Assembly: GCA_902463725.1 (NCBI GenBank)
Contig: CABQGK010000002.1
Location: 62,001 to 126,000 of the forward strand
DNA length: 64,000 nucleotides
Reading direction: 5' to 3'
Origin: an uncultured Sutterella sp.
Lineage (GTDB): Bacteria; Pseudomonadota; Gammaproteobacteria; Burkholderiales; Burkholderiaceae_F
Positions 45,349 to 54,920 of this stretch are shown here, piece by piece (the first letter of the stretch is position 1; each line of letters starts with the position of its first letter). The position numbers and the translations under genes are program-made. The notes beneath the pieces were generated by a model, which searched no databases, was not told where the DNA came from, and worked only from the letters and a program-made list of their open reading frames with translations.

Positions 45349-46245
45349 TCACCGTTTTTCCTTATGGCATCGCTCATTACGCGCCAACCGGGTAATGAGC
45401 GAGCTTGTATCCAGTCGCCCGCCACCCGCGGCCTGCACCTCGGCGTAGAACTGATCGACGAGCGCCGTCAACGCTAGGCTTGAGCCATTGCGGCGCGCCT
45501 CTTCAAGCGCAAAGCCAAGGTCTTTGCGCATCCAGTCGACAGCAAAGCCAAAATCAAACTTTCCTTCGAGCATCGTCTTCGAGCGATTGACCATCTGCCA
45601 AGAGCCCGCCGCACCAAGCGCAAGCGCAGGCATCACCCGCTCCATGGGTAGTCCCGCATTCTGCCCAAACGCAATCCCTTCAGAGAGGGCCTGCACAATG
45701 CCAGCAATGCAAATCTGATTAATCATCTTGACGCGCTGCCCGTTGCCCGCTGCGCCAAAGTGCGCGCAAGAGACTGAGTACGCGGCAAGCACCGCTCGGG
45801 CGGCTTCAAAAAGCGCCTCCTCGCCACCACAGAAGACGGTGAGTTTTCCATTTTCCGCACCAGCCTGTCCACCCGAAACCGGCGCATCGAGAAAGCCGCA
45901 ACCCACGTTCGCGCAGACTTGCGCAAGTTCTTCCGCCAGCAACGCGCTCGTCGTGGTGTGATCAATGAGCGTCGCGGTGGGCTTCATCCCTGCGAGAATT
46001 CCCGCTTCGCCATACACCACGCTACGCACGTCATTGTCGTTGCCGACACACATCATGACCCAGTCTGCACCCAGAGCGGCAGCGCGCGGCGTCTCTGCAG
46101 CGCGCCCTCCAAATTCCGCCACCCAACGGGCGCTCTTTTCGCTCGTACGGTTATAGACCGTCACCTCGTAGCCCGCGCGGGCCAAGTGCCCCGCCATCGG
46201 GTAGCCCATGACGCCGAGCCCCACAAATGCCACTTTAATTGCCAT
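45349..46245 (-). CDS. NAD(P)-dependent beta-hydroxyacid dehydrogenase
   Basis: This 298-residue cytosolic oxidoreductase belongs to the 3-hydroxyisobutyrate dehydrogenase/tartronate semialdehyde reductase family. It has a Rossmann dinucleotide site VGLGVMGYPMAGHL (about residues 8-21), the substrate motif DAPVSGGQAGAENGKLT (about 119-135), and the catalytic lysine in GQRVKMINQ (about 169-177). The substrate, whether tartronate semialdehyde, 3-hydroxyisobutyrate or another, cannot be assigned. It lies 30 bases downstream of sbcB and probably ends the rng-sbcB transcript. Confidence 0.9.
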   Translation of the reverse strand: MAIKVAFVGLGVMGYPMAGHLARAGYEVTVYNRTSEKSARWVAEFGGRAAETPRAAALGADWVMMCVGNDNDVRSVVYGEAGILAGMKPTATLIDHTTTSALLAEELAQVCANVGCGFLDAPVSGGQAGAENGKLTVFCGGEEALFEAARAVLAAYSVSCAHFGAAGNGQRVKMINQICIAGIVQALSEGIAFGQNAGLPMERVMPALALGAAGSWQMVNRSKTMLEGKFDFGFAVDWMRKDLGFALEEARRNGSSLALTALVDQFYAEVQAAGGGRLDTSSLITRLARNERCHKEKR

Positions 46246-46275
46246 AAATAAACTCCTCCCAGAAGGTAAAGACTG

Positions 46276-47823
46276 CTAGCTTGATGCCTCGTGCTCCTCG
46301 TAAATCCCTGAAAAGGGCGCACTGACATGCTCGCCCCATTCGTAGAGCTCCTCAAGCAAAGCCATAACCGCTTCACTATCTTCGGTATTGTTGTCTTGGA
46401 GCTGATCGAGCTCTTCTTGGAACTTGTTGAGATTGCGCACACCCTTGACGTGCCCCATGATGCGAGCGCCACAGAAATCACGCCAAAAATCTGCCTCCTC
46501 AGGTGTTAAGCTCTCTGGCCAATTCCGACCACGATACCTAAAGAGCATCTCTGCGTAAATGGGGTTATCAAAGCGAATGGCGTCTCGCGCGACAAAACTC
46601 GTGAGCTCTTCTGGTGTCGCCTCACGTACCCGCTTCATACGCTGCCGGTCCTCTGTGGACGGAAAGCCCGCGGAGTAGAGCTGGCAGTCCACATCTGTAG
46701 GGGTGGGCAAGGGCGCCCTTTCCGACGCTTCCATCAGCGCGCCTTGTAGGAGCTTAAGGTTTTCGGAAACTTTGGCCGCATTGAGAAGTGCGGCAGCTTT
46801 ATCGATACCAAAGCGCGCTGCACGCTCTTCGGAGAGCACCCCAAGCGAGCCGCACACAAAGGGGGAGGCATTGACCTGAAGTCGATAAATGGGCAGCGGT
46901 GAACGCCCCTCGGCTTTAAGCTTATCAAGCGTTTCTCGATTGGGCAGGAGCCGTTCTCGCCACTCCTCGGCGCTCAACTTGCTTAACTCCGTGGGATCTT
47001 GGGAGAGGTCCCAGACAAAGACCTCGTTTTTCTTCTGGCGATTGTACGCAAGCATGGTGACGAGCTTCATGAAACCGCGCTTCTGACCAAAGCGCGGATC
47101 CACCCAAAGCACAGGGCCCGCGGCAAGCGCAGCTTCGACTTTGCTCTTTTCTCGATTTTCAAGCGCCCACTTCCATAGGCGGGGTTCCGTCTGAGCGATG
47201 ACCTTCGCTAGCCCCATCGTGGCCTCTACGTCTGAGAGTGCATCATGCGCATGCTCATGCGTGATGTGGTTCGCTTTAGAGAGGTATTCCAACTTAAAGC
47301 AAACCCCCTCTTTGCCTTCTGCGCCTGCCACTCCTTGGGCTGCGAGTTCCTGCCAAAGCGGCCACTTCATCGCGCTGCCGCGTAACGCCCACACCGCACA
47401 AGCGAGCGGATAAATGTCCCAGCGTGAGCACCCGTCACGCCACTGGTGGGAGTAGGCATCCAAGAAATTGCGCCAAAAGAGAAAACGACAGACATCGTCG
47501 TCAAAGCGCATCGTGTTGTAGCCCAAGCTAATGGTGCCCGGCGTGTTAAAGCGCTCCCAAACCTCCGAGGCGAACTCACTCTCTACCACGCCTTTTTGAT
47601 CACAGCGCTGCGGGGTAATCCCCGTAATTAACACACTCTTTGCGGAGGGTAAATAGTCGAGCGGCGGCTTACAGTAAATAATCTCCCCCTCTCCGAGCGG
47701 CTCGAAATCAAGCGTGGTACGGCATCCCGCAAACTGCGCGGGGCGATCCGTTGCTGGATCGAGTCCGAACGTCTCAAAGTCGTACCAATAAAAGGATTTC
47801 TCGTTTTGTTTCTGCTCTTGCAT
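46276..47823 (-). CDS. sbcB: Exodeoxyribonuclease I
   Basis: SbcB degrades single-stranded DNA from the 3' end and acts in recombination and mismatch repair. The 515-residue protein has DEDD-family exonuclease motif I FYWYDFETFG (near residue 11), GYNTMRFDDDVCRF (motif II), HDALSDVEATMGLA (motif III), and the extended SH3-like and helical C-terminal domains with LFRYRGRNWPE. A TTG four codons upstream is possible, but the ATG at 47823 with GAGAG upstream is preferred. It follows rng by 30 bases on the same strand. Confidence 0.94.
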   Translation of the reverse strand: MQEQKQNEKSFYWYDFETFGLDPATDRPAQFAGCRTTLDFEPLGEGEIIYCKPPLDYLPSAKSVLITGITPQRCDQKGVVESEFASEVWERFNTPGTISLGYNTMRFDDDVCRFLFWRNFLDAYSHQWRDGCSRWDIYPLACAVWALRGSAMKWPLWQELAAQGVAGAEGKEGVCFKLEYLSKANHITHEHAHDALSDVEATMGLAKVIAQTEPRLWKWALENREKSKVEAALAAGPVLWVDPRFGQKRGFMKLVTMLAYNRQKKNEVFVWDLSQDPTELSKLSAEEWRERLLPNRETLDKLKAEGRSPLPIYRLQVNASPFVCGSLGVLSEERAARFGIDKAAALLNAAKVSENLKLLQGALMEASERAPLPTPTDVDCQLYSAGFPSTEDRQRMKRVREATPEELTSFVARDAIRFDNPIYAEMLFRYRGRNWPESLTPEEADFWRDFCGARIMGHVKGVRNLNKFQEELDQLQDNNTEDSEAVMALLEELYEWGEHVSAPFSGIYEEHEASS

Positions 47824-47853
47824 GTCGTCTCTCAATAGGGTGGTCGCGCCGAA

Positions 47854-49311
47854 TTAAGCCAAAATCACGTCGTACTGCTCCTGCGAGTAACCCGACTCAA
47901 GCTCAAGGAGCACGGGCTTTTCCACACAACTCTGCAGGAGCATGAGTGCGGGAGCCTCCTCTTCCATAAAGAGATCCACGACCGAGCGGCTCGCCACAAT
48001 ACGAAACTCTTTCGTCTCACGGTATTGCTTGGAGAGTCGCACGATCTCTCGCATGATGGCGTAGCAGACCGTGCGCGCCGTGCGCACCTCGCCACGCCCT
48101 TCACACATTGGGCACGGTTCGCAGAGCACGTGCGCAAGTGACTCACGTGTGCGCTTGCGCGTCATCTCCACGAGGCCGAGCTCGGTGAAATTACTCACCG
48201 TCATCTTGGTGCGATCCGAAGCAATCGCACGCTTGAGCTCATTGAGAACCGCCTCACGATGTTCATCGGTAGCCATATCAATGAAATCGATAATGATGAT
48301 GCCCCCGAGGTTACGTAGTCGTAGCTGTCGGGCAATCGTCTGCGCAGCTTCCAAATTGGTCTTAAAGACCGTATCGCTAAAATCACGCTTGCCAACGTAG
48401 CCGCCCGTATTGACGTCGATCGTGGTCATGGCTTCTGTTTGGTCAAATACCAAATAACCTCCGCTTTTGAGATCAACTCGGCGCTTGAGCGCACGCTCTA
48501 TCTCATCCTCAACCCCATAAAGATCAAAGAGCGGCAACTCCCCTTCGTAGAGCTTCAAGCGCTCTAGCGCAGCAGGTACAAAGCGCTCTGCGAACTCCTG
48601 CAGCACCTTGTAGTCCTCGGGGCTATCGACTTCCACCGTCGCGGTGTTGCCGTGCAACATGTCGCGCAAGACGCGCTGCGGCAAAAAGAGATCTTGATAA
48701 AGCAATGCAGGCGCGGTCTTTTTCTTCGCGAACTCCCGAATATTTCCCCAGAGTCGCCCTAAATAGGCCATGTCGTCCTTAAATTCCTGCTCCGTTGCGC
48801 CTTCTTCGGCAGAGGTGCGGATAATGTAGCCCCCCTTTTCTTCTTCGGGACGCAGCGCGAGCATCATGGCGCGTAGCGACTCACGCTGCTCTTCGCTCTC
48901 GATTCGCTGCGAGACGCCGATATGACTGTCACCAGGCAAATACACCAGTTTGCGGCCCGCAAGTGAAATCACCGTGGTCAGGCGTGCGCCCTTCGTGCCG
49001 ATGGGGTCTTTACTGACCTGCACCATGACGCACTGCCCTTCATGCAGAATGCGCTCGATCGGTAGCACCTCACCATTTTCTGGATGCGCCTCAGGCATAT
49101 CGGAGACATGCAAAAATGCTGTTCTCTCGAGCCCAATGTCCACAAACGCGCTCTGCATGCCAGGAAGCACGCGCACAATTTTGCCCCAATAGACGTTGCC
49201 GACAAGGCCACGTGCCTTGACGCGCTCCACAAATAGGTCTTGCAGAACGCCATCAGCAAGAATCGCCACCCGTGTTTCACGCGGGGAGCAGTTAATCAGA
49301 ATATTTTCCAC
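47854..49311 (-). CDS. rng: Ribonuclease G
   Basis: RNase G is an RNase E-family endoribonuclease that matures 16S rRNA and decays mRNA. The 485-residue protein has the S1 domain in the first 125 residues (GNVYWGKIVRVLPGMQSAFVDIG), the catalytic aspartates Asp299 (TTIDVNTG) and Asp342 (IIIDFIDM), and the Zn-link CEPCPMC (397-403). The length and lack of an RNase E scaffold tail mark it as RNase G. First gene of a probable operon with sbcB and the dehydrogenase. Confidence 0.95.
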   Translation of the reverse strand: MENILINCSPRETRVAILADGVLQDLFVERVKARGLVGNVYWGKIVRVLPGMQSAFVDIGLERTAFLHVSDMPEAHPENGEVLPIERILHEGQCVMVQVSKDPIGTKGARLTTVISLAGRKLVYLPGDSHIGVSQRIESEEQRESLRAMMLALRPEEEKGGYIIRTSAEEGATEQEFKDDMAYLGRLWGNIREFAKKKTAPALLYQDLFLPQRVLRDMLHGNTATVEVDSPEDYKVLQEFAERFVPAALERLKLYEGELPLFDLYGVEDEIERALKRRVDLKSGGYLVFDQTEAMTTIDVNTGGYVGKRDFSDTVFKTNLEAAQTIARQLRLRNLGGIIIIDFIDMATDEHREAVLNELKRAIASDRTKMTVSNFTELGLVEMTRKRTRESLAHVLCEPCPMCEGRGEVRTARTVCYAIMREIVRLSKQYRETKEFRIVASRSVVDLFMEEEAPALMLLQSCVEKPVLLELESGYSQEQYDVILA

Positions 49312-49395
49312 AAGCTTTCGTCCTTGAGCGAAGGTTGCACTGACTCGTTGTTATTAAGGCTCATTGTAGCCGTAGAGCACAACGCTTCACAATGA

Positions 49396-49436
49396 AGAGA
49401 AAACACCCGCTCCCAGCACAACACTGAAAACGGGTG
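49396..49436 (-). terminator. Terminator after the EamA transporter gene
   Basis: ACACCCG pairs with CGGGTG(T/A) around a long loop. On the minus strand it runs into TTTTCTCTT. It lies 30 bases after the stop. Confidence 0.55.
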
Positions 49437-49465
49437 AAGAGAAAAGGAGATGTGCGCCTCGCGCT

Positions 49466-50440
49466 TTACTGCGCGACGCTACTGGCTTGCGCAAGCTTCG
49501 CGCGCTCACGCGCTTGGCGGAACACGTGTAGCGCCATCGCAATGCCGATGAGCAAAATGCCGATCCCTGCCACCATCAGCGCCGAGGGGAGTCGCTCTCG
49601 CCAGATGTGCGCATAGGTGACAGCAAAAATCGTCTCAAAAATGATCATCTGCCCACCGAGCGCAGGCGGCAGGCGCTGGCTCATCAGATTCCAAAAAACA
49701 ATGCCCACCCAAGAGCAAACAATCCCTAGCACTAAGCAGATGAGCAAAAACCGCTCTGGGGTCTCTCCCAAAAGTCCCGTCTGCTCGGGTGCGTGCCACC
49801 AGAAAAAGGCGAGCATCAGAAGTGAGGCAGGAAAGAGCGCGAGCCCCTGCGCCGTAGACCAAGCACGCGGGCTACGCTCTGGGTTATCCAAGAGCCACTG
49901 GGCGTTTTTGAGCGGATACCACGTCCAGACAATCAGCGAGCCAACGGCGTAGACCACGCCAATCCAAAACTCCATCCCCGTCACGCGTCCCGAGCCCACC
50001 AAATAGGCAAACTCGGTCCAGTTGAGACAGGCCATGCCAGCAGCGATCATCACAAGCGGCGCGATCAGTGCGCGCCATGGCACATGGTTGCCTGGGTCCT
50101 TCGCCTGCGCATTACCGATAATCGCGCAGAGTATCGGGATCATCGCCGTAAAGGCACCCGCAATCGGGGCACCTGCATGCTGCACTGCTTCACTCAAGAG
50201 CCAGTAGTAGAAGATGTTGCCGATGACGCCAAGCAAAATGGCTTGCCACCAGTCAGAGAGCCGATAGTGGCGAAGCTCCTTGAGCTGAGCAATGCCGAGC
50301 ACACAACTCAGTACTCCAAAAATCACATAACGGCAAGTGGCTAACACTGCCGGATCGTACGTCGGCAACAGGAGCGGCGCAATGTACACCATCCCCCAGA
50401 TCATGCAGGCGGCAATCCCAAATATCACTCCAAGAATCAT
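49466..50440 (-). CDS. EamA-family (DMT) transporter
   Basis: A 324-residue inner-membrane protein with about ten hydrophobic segments in two EamA repeats (roughly residues 1-150 and 155-305). The segments ACMIWGMVYIAPLLLP and GNIFYYWLLSEAVQHAGAPIAGAF are typical of drug/metabolite exporters. The substrate is unknown. The ATG at 50440 follows the sdaA stop by 11 bases; a GTG at 50458 would overlap it. Co-transcribed with sdaA, so amino acid or metabolite export is a guess. Confidence 0.85.
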   Translation of the reverse strand: MILGVIFGIAACMIWGMVYIAPLLLPTYDPAVLATCRYVIFGVLSCVLGIAQLKELRHYRLSDWWQAILLGVIGNIFYYWLLSEAVQHAGAPIAGAFTAMIPILCAIIGNAQAKDPGNHVPWRALIAPLVMIAAGMACLNWTEFAYLVGSGRVTGMEFWIGVVYAVGSLIVWTWYPLKNAQWLLDNPERSPRAWSTAQGLALFPASLLMLAFFWWHAPEQTGLLGETPERFLLICLVLGIVCSWVGIVFWNLMSQRLPPALGGQMIIFETIFAVTYAHIWRERLPSALMVAGIGILLIGIAMALHVFRQARERAKLAQASSVAQ

Positions 50441-50451
50441 GAAAACCGGTC

Positions 50452-51837
50452 TTAGCACCCGACGAGTCGAATAGCTAACCCTCCTCTGCTAGTTTCTTTG
50501 TATTTGCTCTGCATATCGCGCCCCGTCTCAAACATAGTCTGCACGACCTGATCAAGACTCACGTAATGAGAGCCGTCGCCACGCATGGACATGCGGGCGG
50601 CATTAATGGCCTTCACCGCAGCAATGGCATTGCGCTCAATACAGGGAATTTGCACTTGACCCGCCACAGGGTCACAAGTGAGCCCTAAATTGTGCTCCAT
50701 ACCAATCTCAGCGGCATTTTCCACTTGGTCTGGTGTACCGCCAAGCACAGCGGTCAATCCCGCTGCTGCCATCGAACACGCAACGCCAACCTCCCCTTGG
50801 CAGCCCACTTCAGCGCCCGAGATCGATGCGTTACGCTTGAAAATCATGCCGACAGCACCAGCCGTAAGCAAAAACTCACGCACGCGCTCGGGACGGCTCC
50901 CTGGGACATGCTTGAGATAGTACTCGATCACCGCAGGAATCACGCCGGCTGCCCCATTGGTAGGCGCCGTCACAACGCGTCCCCCCGAAGCATTTTCTTC
51001 AGCCACAGCAATCGCATAAGCGTTCACCCAATCCAGCACCACCAACGGGTCGTCTGGGTGCGCTAGGAGCGCCTCGCGCATTTTGCGCGCACGCCGTGCG
51101 ATCTTCATGGGGCCAGGCATGACGCCGCTCTGACGGAATCCGCGCTCTAAGCACGCGTTCATCACCGCCCAGATATGGTCGAGTTTGGCGTCAATCTCTT
51201 CATCGGTAAAGCTCACGCGTGCATTCTCACGAATGATCTCTGCAATGCTCTTGCCGCTTTCGCGCACACGCGCCATGAGCTCGTGACTGTTGTTAAAGGG
51301 GTACGGCAGAGGCGTCTTGCACGACGTTTCTTGTGCCTGCTCTGGCTCCTCAGGAGAGAGTTCTTTTGCTGGTACCACAAACCCGCCGCCAATCGAGTAA
51401 TAGCGACGGCTATAGAGCGGAATATCGCGGCGCAGCGCCGTTATTTCCATCGCATTGGTGTGGTAGCTCGGTACATGATCGGGATTAAAAGCAATGTCCC
51501 AAGCTGGATCAAACGCAACCTCGTGCTTGCCAGCGAGCATCAAACGGTGCGTTGCACGCACCTGCTCGATCGCGGGCGCAACCAAATCAGGGTCAAGCGT
51601 CTCTGGCGCCTTCCCCATCAACCCCATAATCGTCGCAGTATCGGTTCCGTGCCCCCGACCTGTCGCCGCCAAACTTCCCATGAGCTCCACTTTGATGGCG
51701 CTCACCCCCTCGAGTAGCCCCTTTTGCTCTAGCGTATCCACAAACGCCTTAGCGGCTCGCAACGGTCCCACCGTGTGCGAGGAAGAAGGGCCAATGCCGA
51801 GCCGGAACATGTCAAAAACACAGATGTCCATAGCCAC
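50452..51837 (-). CDS. sdaA: L-serine dehydratase, iron-sulfur type
   Basis: SdaA deaminates L-serine to pyruvate and ammonia using an oxygen-sensitive [4Fe-4S] cluster. The 461-residue single-chain enzyme has both domains: [15 protein letters not shown] near the N-terminus and the cluster region with [16 protein letters not shown] and [31 protein letters not shown] and the SGAEVGCQG loop are intact. The protein ends in Gly-Cys, and in the structurally known type II enzymes a C-terminal cysteine folds back onto the cluster. GSSSHT and the rest of the active site are normal. It overlaps a possible GTG start of the EamA gene downstream. Confidence 0.96.
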   Translation of the reverse strand: MAMDICVFDMFRLGIGPSSSHTVGPLRAAKAFVDTLEQKGLLEGVSAIKVELMGSLAATGRGHGTDTATIMGLMGKAPETLDPDLVAPAIEQVRATHRLMLAGKHEVAFDPAWDIAFNPDHVPSYHTNAMEITALRRDIPLYSRRYYSIGGGFVVPAKELSPEEPEQAQETSCKTPLPYPFNNSHELMARVRESGKSIAEIIRENARVSFTDEEIDAKLDHIWAVMNACLERGFRQSGVMPGPMKIARRARKMREALLAHPDDPLVVLDWVNAYAIAVAEENASGGRVVTAPTNGAAGVIPAVIEYYLKHVPGSRPERVREFLLTAGAVGMIFKRNASISGAEVGCQGEVGVACSMAAAGLTAVLGGTPDQVENAAEIGMEHNLGLTCDPVAGQVQIPCIERNAIAAVKAINAARMSMRGDGSHYVSLDQVVQTMFETGRDMQSKYKETSRGGLAIRLVGC

Positions 51838-51862
51838 GCTCTAATCGAGAAAAAACGCCAAC

Positions 51863-51900
51863 AAAAAAAGGGAGCTAACGCACATCAGGCGCTTGCTCCC
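51863..51900 (-). terminator. Intrinsic terminator of msbA
   Basis: GGGAGC pairs with GCTCCC, with further pairing inside the loop, and on the minus strand it runs into a seven-T tract. It lies 24 bases after the msbA stop. Confidence 0.85.
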
Positions 51901-51924
51901 CGCTTGCGCGCACGCCACGATGCG

Positions 51925-53712
51925 CTAGAGTGCACTCACTTTTTCCTGTGCACCCACACGACGGGCGTTGCTGAACTGAATGTTGTAAAGATTAGCATAT
52001 GCGCCGTTTCTTGCAAGCAACTCTGCGTGGTTGCCTACTTCTACGATCTCGCCCTCTTTCATGACCACAATGCGGTCGGCATGCTCAATCGTCGAGAGCC
52101 GGTGAGCAACGACAAACGTCGTGCGACCACGCATCAAGTGATTAATCGACTCTTGGATGTGCTTTTCGCTTTCCGTATCGAGTGCGCTCGTGGCTTCATC
52201 AAGGAGCAACACCGGCGCATTTTTTAGAATGGCACGCGCAATCGAGATGCGCTGGCGCTGCCCGCCCGAGAGCGAGCTGCCATCAGCACCCACAGGGGTA
52301 TCTAGCCCTTGAGGGAGCGAACGGATAAAGTCTCCGAGTGCCGCAGCTTCCGCTGCGCGCTCAATATCCTCGCGAGAAACCCGATCGGCGCAGCCATAGG
52401 CAATGTTGCCTGCGATCGTGTCATCAAAAATAATCACCTCTTGGCTGACGAGCGACATCTGCGCACGCAGGCTACGTAGTGTCAACTCGCTCTGCGGCAC
52501 TCCATCAAAATAGATCTCCCCGCGGCTTGCAATCAAAAAGCGCGGCAGTAAGTTGATGATCGTGGATTTCCCTGATCCCGAGGTACCCACGAGCGCCACA
52601 ACTTCGCCGGGCTTGACATCAATTGAGAAATCCTTCACTGCCCATTTCTCAGACTTCGGATACTGGTAACCGACATGCTCAAGGCGAATCGCACCCGTGT
52701 AGTTTTCAAGCGTACGCTCCCCAGGATCCTTCTCGGGCTCAATATCAATCATCGTAAAGAGACTTTCGGCCGCAGCAGTCATCGCTGCCGTGGTGCCATT
52801 TAGTCCAGAGAGGTGGCGAATCGGGCTCATCAGAAGCAATAGCGCCGAGAGAAATGTCGTGAACTCACCGATGGTGATTTCACCGCGCTGCGCTTGCAGT
52901 AGCGCAAACACAATCACCACTGAGACGCCCGTCATGGAAATTAATTGCGTGAGCGGCGTGCCCGCAGCGTTGACTTTATTGGCCTTGAGGTTAAGGCGGG
53001 CGAGCTCGTTATTGACCTCCGCAAAACGGCGGTTCTCGTAGTCACGTGAATCGTAAATCTTCACCACACGTGAGCCGTGGTACGCCTCTTGGATCACGGT
53101 AATGAGCGAGCCAAAATACGTCTGAGTCTTCTTGGTGATGCTCTTAATGCGGCGATTCACCCACCGCAGCACCAGCGCCAAAAGTGGCGCAATCACAAAG
53201 GTCACGAGCGTGAGGAGCCAGTTGTGATAGATCAGCACACAAATGAGGCAGAAAATCTGAATCGAGTCACGGATGATCGTCGTCATAATGCCCGCGGCGC
53301 CACCCAATGCCACAGAGGCCTCATTGATGAACTTGGCCTGCACACTACCGCAACGGTTTTCCTGATAGGACCAATCGCCCCAGTTGAGCACGCGCGAGAA
53401 CATCTCAATACGAATCGACTTGAGCACGCTCTGCGAAACCTTGGCGAGCCAGTACGAGGAGAGAAACTGCGAGCCGCCATAGAGCACGGAAATGCCAATC
53501 AACGCAAAAGGTGCCCAATAAACCACCGCGGGATTCTTATCGTAAAACCCCATATCCGTGAGTTTGCCGAGCATCATCGCAATGAGCGATGACGCGCCAC
53601 CTGCTGCCGCCATAGCAAGCGCAGCCAAGATAAGGTAGTGCTTGTAGGGAGGGAGGTAGCCAAAGAGCCGCATCAAATACGGGTTACTCAAAAGGGGCAG
53701 TTTTTTGACCAT
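51925..53712 (-). CDS. msbA: Lipid A flippase, MsbA-type ABC exporter
   Basis: This 595-residue half-transporter fuses six membrane helices (about residues 25-300) to an ABC ATPase. Walker A GTSGSGKST is at 376-384, the signature LSGGQRQR at 481-488, Walker B VLLLDEATSALD at 501-512, and the switch His in VVAHRLS. MsbA flips core-lipid A across the inner membrane and is essential. Family choice rests on length, the overall pattern and the adjacent divergent LPS heptosyltransferase gene. Another lipid exporter cannot be excluded. It probably has its own promoter in the 180-base divergent gap. Confidence 0.88.
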   Translation of the reverse strand: MVKKLPLLSNPYLMRLFGYLPPYKHYLILAALAMAAAGGASSLIAMMLGKLTDMGFYDKNPAVVYWAPFALIGISVLYGGSQFLSSYWLAKVSQSVLKSIRIEMFSRVLNWGDWSYQENRCGSVQAKFINEASVALGGAAGIMTTIIRDSIQIFCLICVLIYHNWLLTLVTFVIAPLLALVLRWVNRRIKSITKKTQTYFGSLITVIQEAYHGSRVVKIYDSRDYENRRFAEVNNELARLNLKANKVNAAGTPLTQLISMTGVSVVIVFALLQAQRGEITIGEFTTFLSALLLLMSPIRHLSGLNGTTAAMTAAAESLFTMIDIEPEKDPGERTLENYTGAIRLEHVGYQYPKSEKWAVKDFSIDVKPGEVVALVGTSGSGKSTIINLLPRFLIASRGEIYFDGVPQSELTLRSLRAQMSLVSQEVIIFDDTIAGNIAYGCADRVSREDIERAAEAAALGDFIRSLPQGLDTPVGADGSSLSGGQRQRISIARAILKNAPVLLLDEATSALDTESEKHIQESINHLMRGRTTFVVAHRLSTIEHADRIVVMKEGEIVEVGNHAELLARNGAYANLYNIQFSNARRVGAQEKVSAL

Positions 53713-53892
53713 AGGTTGCTGTAAGTTTCAAACCAAAAGACGGCATTTCAAAGGATGCCTCATCATACAGGCTATTGCGCCCGTTGTGCAGGGGGCTCTA
53801 TCGTCCAAATGGCGCTAAACCGTAACCGCGTGTACGTGCACACAGTTGGTAGAATACCTGCAGACTCGTTTTTACTATTCTGCGGAGCTCAC

Positions 53893-54834
53893 ATGTCCAC
53901 GATCCTCTGTCGACTTCCCAATCACGTTGGCGACTGCTGCATGACACTACCAGCGTTACGCCTTCTTGAGGCCAGTGGCTTTACACCAATGCTAGCAGGC
54001 AAGCGTTGGGCAGAAGACTTAATGAGCGGCATGGGTTGGCGCTTTGACCCCATCGAAGGGCATGTGAGCGAAGATCTCACTCGGATTCGCTACCTCAGCC
54101 GACATGTGGGCGCAGAACCGCGCGGTCTACTTTTCCCAAATTCTTTTAGCTCGGCCCTCCTTTTCACCATTGGGCGGATCAAGAGCACTGGGCTAGCCAC
54201 GGACGGACGGCGTTTTCTGCTCGAGCACGCCATCCCCGAGCCCGGTCCGATGCATGAAGTAGAGCGCTTCTTTACACTCGCTTGCGAAGCCATCAAAGCT
54301 TGGGGTGGCACACCTGCTTGGGAGAATGTGCCCGAGGAGCTTGGCCTCAAAGTCCTCGCTCGCCACGAAGCCGCCGCTCGCAACCTCATTGCAGAACATA
54401 AAATTCCTCAGCGCTTTGCGCTCCTTGCGCCTGTCGCACGCGGCTTGCATCACGGACAGGTCAAAGCGTGGAGCCACTTTAATGAGCTATGCGGCCCGCT
54501 ACGCGACATGGGAATCGAGCCGATCGTCTTCCCCTCGCAGCACGAGGTGGAAGAAACGAAAGCCGCCTGCCCTGATGCGCGGATTCTGACGCCGACCACG
54601 CTCGGCAACTACGCAGCGCTCGCAAAACAGGCTGCACTAGTGATTGCAAACGACTCGGGCGTAAGCCATGTGGCCGCTGCCGTCGGCGCACGCCAAATCA
54701 CCCTCATTGGCGTCACCGACATCGATCGCACCCGCCCGTGGAATCCGCACGCCACCGTGCTCGGTAACGCGAAAACTGGCTGGCCAACGGTTGCTGAAGT
54801 CATCGGTACGATGCATAAACTGCTCTCAGAATGA
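53893..54834 (+). CDS. ADP-heptose--LPS heptosyltransferase family protein (GT9)
   Basis: This 313-residue cytosolic glycosyltransferase of family 9 would add a heptose to the LPS inner core. It opens with ILCRLPNHVGDCCMTLPALRLL, the N-terminal Rossmann signature of WaaC/WaaF-type enzymes, and ends with VIANDSGVSHVAAAVGARQITLIG, the conserved nucleotide-heptose site, followed by TRPWNPHATVL. The frame is open upstream to 53755, but the ATG at 53893 has GGAG five bases before it and matches the family start. The neighbours msbA and a core-type glycosyltransferase strengthen the LPS role. WaaC versus WaaF is not resolved. Confidence 0.88.
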   Translation: MSTILCRLPNHVGDCCMTLPALRLLEASGFTPMLAGKRWAEDLMSGMGWRFDPIEGHVSEDLTRIRYLSRHVGAEPRGLLFPNSFSSALLFTIGRIKSTGLATDGRRFLLEHAIPEPGPMHEVERFFTLACEAIKAWGGTPAWENVPEELGLKVLARHEAAARNLIAEHKIPQRFALLAPVARGLHHGQVKAWSHFNELCGPLRDMGIEPIVFPSQHEVEETKAACPDARILTPTTLGNYAALAKQAALVIANDSGVSHVAAAVGARQITLIGVTDIDRTRPWNPHATVLGNAKTGWPTVAEVIGTMHKLLSE

Positions 54835-54887
54835 TGCACAATAGGGGGCACGAAAATCGCGACGCCCCATGGCAACCCCCCAACAGC

Positions 54888-54920
54888 AAAGGCTCACCGC
54901 ACGTGTGAGCCTTTAGTTTT
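54888..54920. terminator. Terminator between convergent LPS genes
   Basis: AAAGGCTCAC pairs with GTGAGCCTTT around a 7-base loop and is followed by AGTTTTA. It ends the heptosyltransferase transcript and overlaps the stop end of the minus-strand glycosyltransferase. Confidence 0.8.
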
